7,167 nucleotides of DNA, taken from NCBI GenBank assembly GCA_016791085.1, contig JAEUNN010000571.1:1-7167 (forward strand), written 5' to 3'. Positions 5,934 to 7,167 of the stretch are shown here, one piece after another; positions within the stretch are counted from its first letter, which is position 1, and every line of letters begins with the position of its first letter. The DNA comes from Rhodocyclaceae bacterium. GTDB lineage: Bacteria > Pseudomonadota > Gammaproteobacteria > Burkholderiales > Rhodocyclaceae. Under the pieces are notes generated by a model. The model worked only from the letters and a program-made list of their open reading frames with translations, made no database searches and had not been told where the DNA came from. A program made the position numbers and the translations under genes.

Positions 5934-7167
5934 CTAGCGCAGGCGCTCGACCTGCGCGCCCAGCGCAATCAACTTCTGGTCCAGTTTTTCGTAACCGCGA
6001 TCGAGGTGGTAAATGCGGTCCACGCAGGTTTCGCCTTCCGCCGCGAGGCCGGCGATCACCAGGCTGGCGGAGGCGCGCAGATCGGTGGCCATGACGTCGG
6101 CACCGAGCAGGCCGTGCCGGCCGCGCACCACCGCGGTATTGCCGTCTATGGTGATGTCGGCGCCCAGGCGCTGCAATTCGACGGCATGCATGAAGCGGTT
6201 CTCGAATATCGTTTCGCGTATGAAGGCGGTGCCGTCGGCCACGGTGTTGAGCGCCATGAATTGCGCCTGCATGTCGGTCGGGAAAGCCGGATACGGGGCG
6301 GTGCGCAAGGACACGGACTTCAGCGTGGGCGGCGCCTTGATGTGCAGCGCCTCGAACGACGGCGATTTTTCGCTGCGTATGTCGCAGCCCGCGTCCAGCA
6401 GCTTATCCACCACCACATCCAGATAGCCGGCGGACGTTCCGTTCAGCCTTACGTCACCGCCGGTCACCGCGGCAGCGCACAGATAGGTGCCGGTTTCGAT
6501 GCGGTCCGGCATGATGCGGTGTTCGGCGCCATGCAGGCTGGCCACGCCGCGCACGCGTATCACGTCGGTGCCGGCGCCGCTGATTTGCGCGCCCATGGCA
6601 ACCAGACATTGCGCCAGATCCACGACTTCGGGTTCGCGCGCGGCATTTTCTATGATCGTTTCGCCGTCCGCGAGGCAGGCCGCCAGCATGAGATTTTCCG
6701 TGCCGGTCACCGTGACCATGTCGGTGAATAAGCGCGCGCCGCGCAGCCGCGCCGAACGCGCATGTACATAGCCGTGTTCCACATTGACTTCGGCACCCAT
6801 CTGCTGCAGGCCCTTGATGTGCTGGTCCACCGGCCGCGCGCCTATGGCGCAACCGCCGGGCAGCGACACACGCGCCTCGCCACAGCGCGCCGTGAGCGGC
6901 CCGAGCACCAGGATGGAGGCGCGCATGGTTTTGACGAGTTCGTAGGGCGCGAGCGGGTTGTCCAGACCGGCCGCGCAAAGCGTGACCGTATCGCCGTCGA
7001 CACCCGCCTGCAGGTCGACCTTGACCCCCATGCGCTGCAACAGCTTGAGCATGGTGCGCACGTCGTTCAAGGCCGGCACGCGCGTGAGCGTGAGCGGCTC
7101 GCGCGTGAGCAGGCTCGCGCACAGTATCGGCAAGGCGGCGTTTTTCGCGCCTGAAATATTGATTTCA
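5934..7167 (-). CDS. murA: UDP-N-acetylglucosamine 1-carboxyvinyltransferase MurA (5' end cut by window edge)
   Basis: MurA transfers enolpyruvate from phosphoenolpyruvate to UDP-GlcNAc, the first committed step of peptidoglycan synthesis in the cytoplasm, and is the target of fosfomycin. In frame from base 7166, 410 residues are visible of a usual 417-420. Aligning the visible EINISGAKNAALPIL with the family suggests about 14 N-terminal residues are missing. The lysine of GAKNAA (visible residue 8) corresponds to K22 of E. coli MurA. PGGCAIGARPVDQH contains the active-site Cys (visible residue 106), so the enzyme is of the Cys, fosfomycin-sensitive type rather than the Cys-to-Asp variant. 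FPTDMQAQF (Asp, visible 298), TDLRASASL and HLDRGY supply the other catalytic and arginine residues. A TTG at 7133 is internal and not the start. It lies 152 bp upstream of hisG in the same direction. Confidence 0.98.
   Translation of the reverse strand, partial: EINISGAKNAALPILCASLLTREPLTLTRVPALNDVRTMLKLLQRMGVKVDLQAGVDGDTVTLCAAGLDNPLAPYELVKTMRASILVLGPLTARCGEARVSLPGGCAIGARPVDQHIKGLQQMGAEVNVEHGYVHARSARLRGARLFTDMVTVTGTENLMLAACLADGETIIENAAREPEVVDLAQCLVAMGAQISGAGTDVIRVRGVASLHGAEHRIMPDRIETGTYLCAAAVTGGDVRLNGTSAGYLDVVVDKLLDAGCDIRSEKSPSFEALHIKAPPTLKSVSLRTAPYPAFPTDMQAQFMALNTVADGTAFIRETIFENRFMHAVELQRLGADITIDGNTAVVRGRHGLLGADVMATDLRASASLVIAGLAAEGETCVDRIYHLDRGYEKLDQKLIALGAQVERLR
5937..5957 (-). other. Hairpin in the last codons of murA
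   Basis: GCGCAGG (5957-5951) and CCTGCGC (5943-5937) form a perfect 7-bp stem around a 7-nt loop, abutting the murA TAG stop at 5936-5934. It lies within the final seven sense codons. The sequence after the stop is GC-rich with no T-run, so it is not a standard intrinsic terminator. It may slow transcription, stabilise the murA 3' end, or have no function. Confidence 0.35.

Noticed and set aside
5799..6731. 310-codon plus-strand frame opposite murA
   Set aside because: Same codon-aligned mirror effect over a clearly real murA; the product resembles no family I recognise.
7122..7133. TTG at 7133 as the murA start
   Set aside because: The conserved GAKNAALPIL stretch lies upstream and across it in the same frame, so the gene begins beyond the right edge.
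1..7167. Novel system, mobile element, CRISPR array or RNA gene
   Set aside because: Nearly all of the window is accounted for by eight conserved housekeeping genes, with no direct repeats, transposase, tRNA-like or array-like sequence seen on either strand.

Overview
The window holds the histidine biosynthesis gene cluster of a GC-rich proteobacterium. All genes are on the minus strand, so transcription runs from right to left. In transcription order they are murA (5' end cut by the right edge), hisG, hisD, hisC, hisB, hisH, hisA and hisF (3' end cut by the left edge). The murA-hisG junction, the short HisG form, the monofunctional HisB and the protein sequences point to a betaproteobacterium of the order Burkholderiales. 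The direct hisB-hisH junction, without the MarC-type membrane gene I remember there in Burkholderia and Ralstonia, looks more like Bordetella/Alcaligenaceae. That taxonomic call is from memory of gene order, not from a search.

Layout. MurA (5934-7167) makes the first committed peptidoglycan precursor and is not part of histidine synthesis. A 152-bp spacer follows. It is very GC-rich and full of inverted repeats, and it contains a -10-like hexamer, a 34-codon reading frame in the same frame as hisG, and a clear Shine-Dalgarno sequence for hisG. hisG starts at TTG. hisG/hisD and hisD/hisC each overlap by 4 bp (ATGA), and hisB follows hisC closely, so hisGDCB is a compact block. The distal part is looser: 50 bp between hisB and hisH, 206 bp between hisH and hisA, and 98 bp between hisA and hisF. 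The first two of these gaps carry strong hairpins, and the three distal starts have no obvious Shine-Dalgarno sequence.

Pathway. HisG joins ATP and PRPP. HisI and HisE (not in the window, presumably past the left edge) process the product. HisA isomerises ProFAR to PRFAR, HisH and HisF form the glutamine amidotransferase/cyclase giving IGP and AICAR, HisB dehydrates IGP, HisC transaminates imidazole acetol-phosphate, and HisD oxidises histidinol to histidine. Not visible here are hisZ (the regulatory partner expected for short HisG), hisI, hisE and a histidinol-phosphate phosphatase.

All reading frames look intact and carry their expected active-site residues. I see no mobile element, CRISPR array, RNA gene or new defence or metabolic system. 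What merits a second look is the intercistronic architecture.
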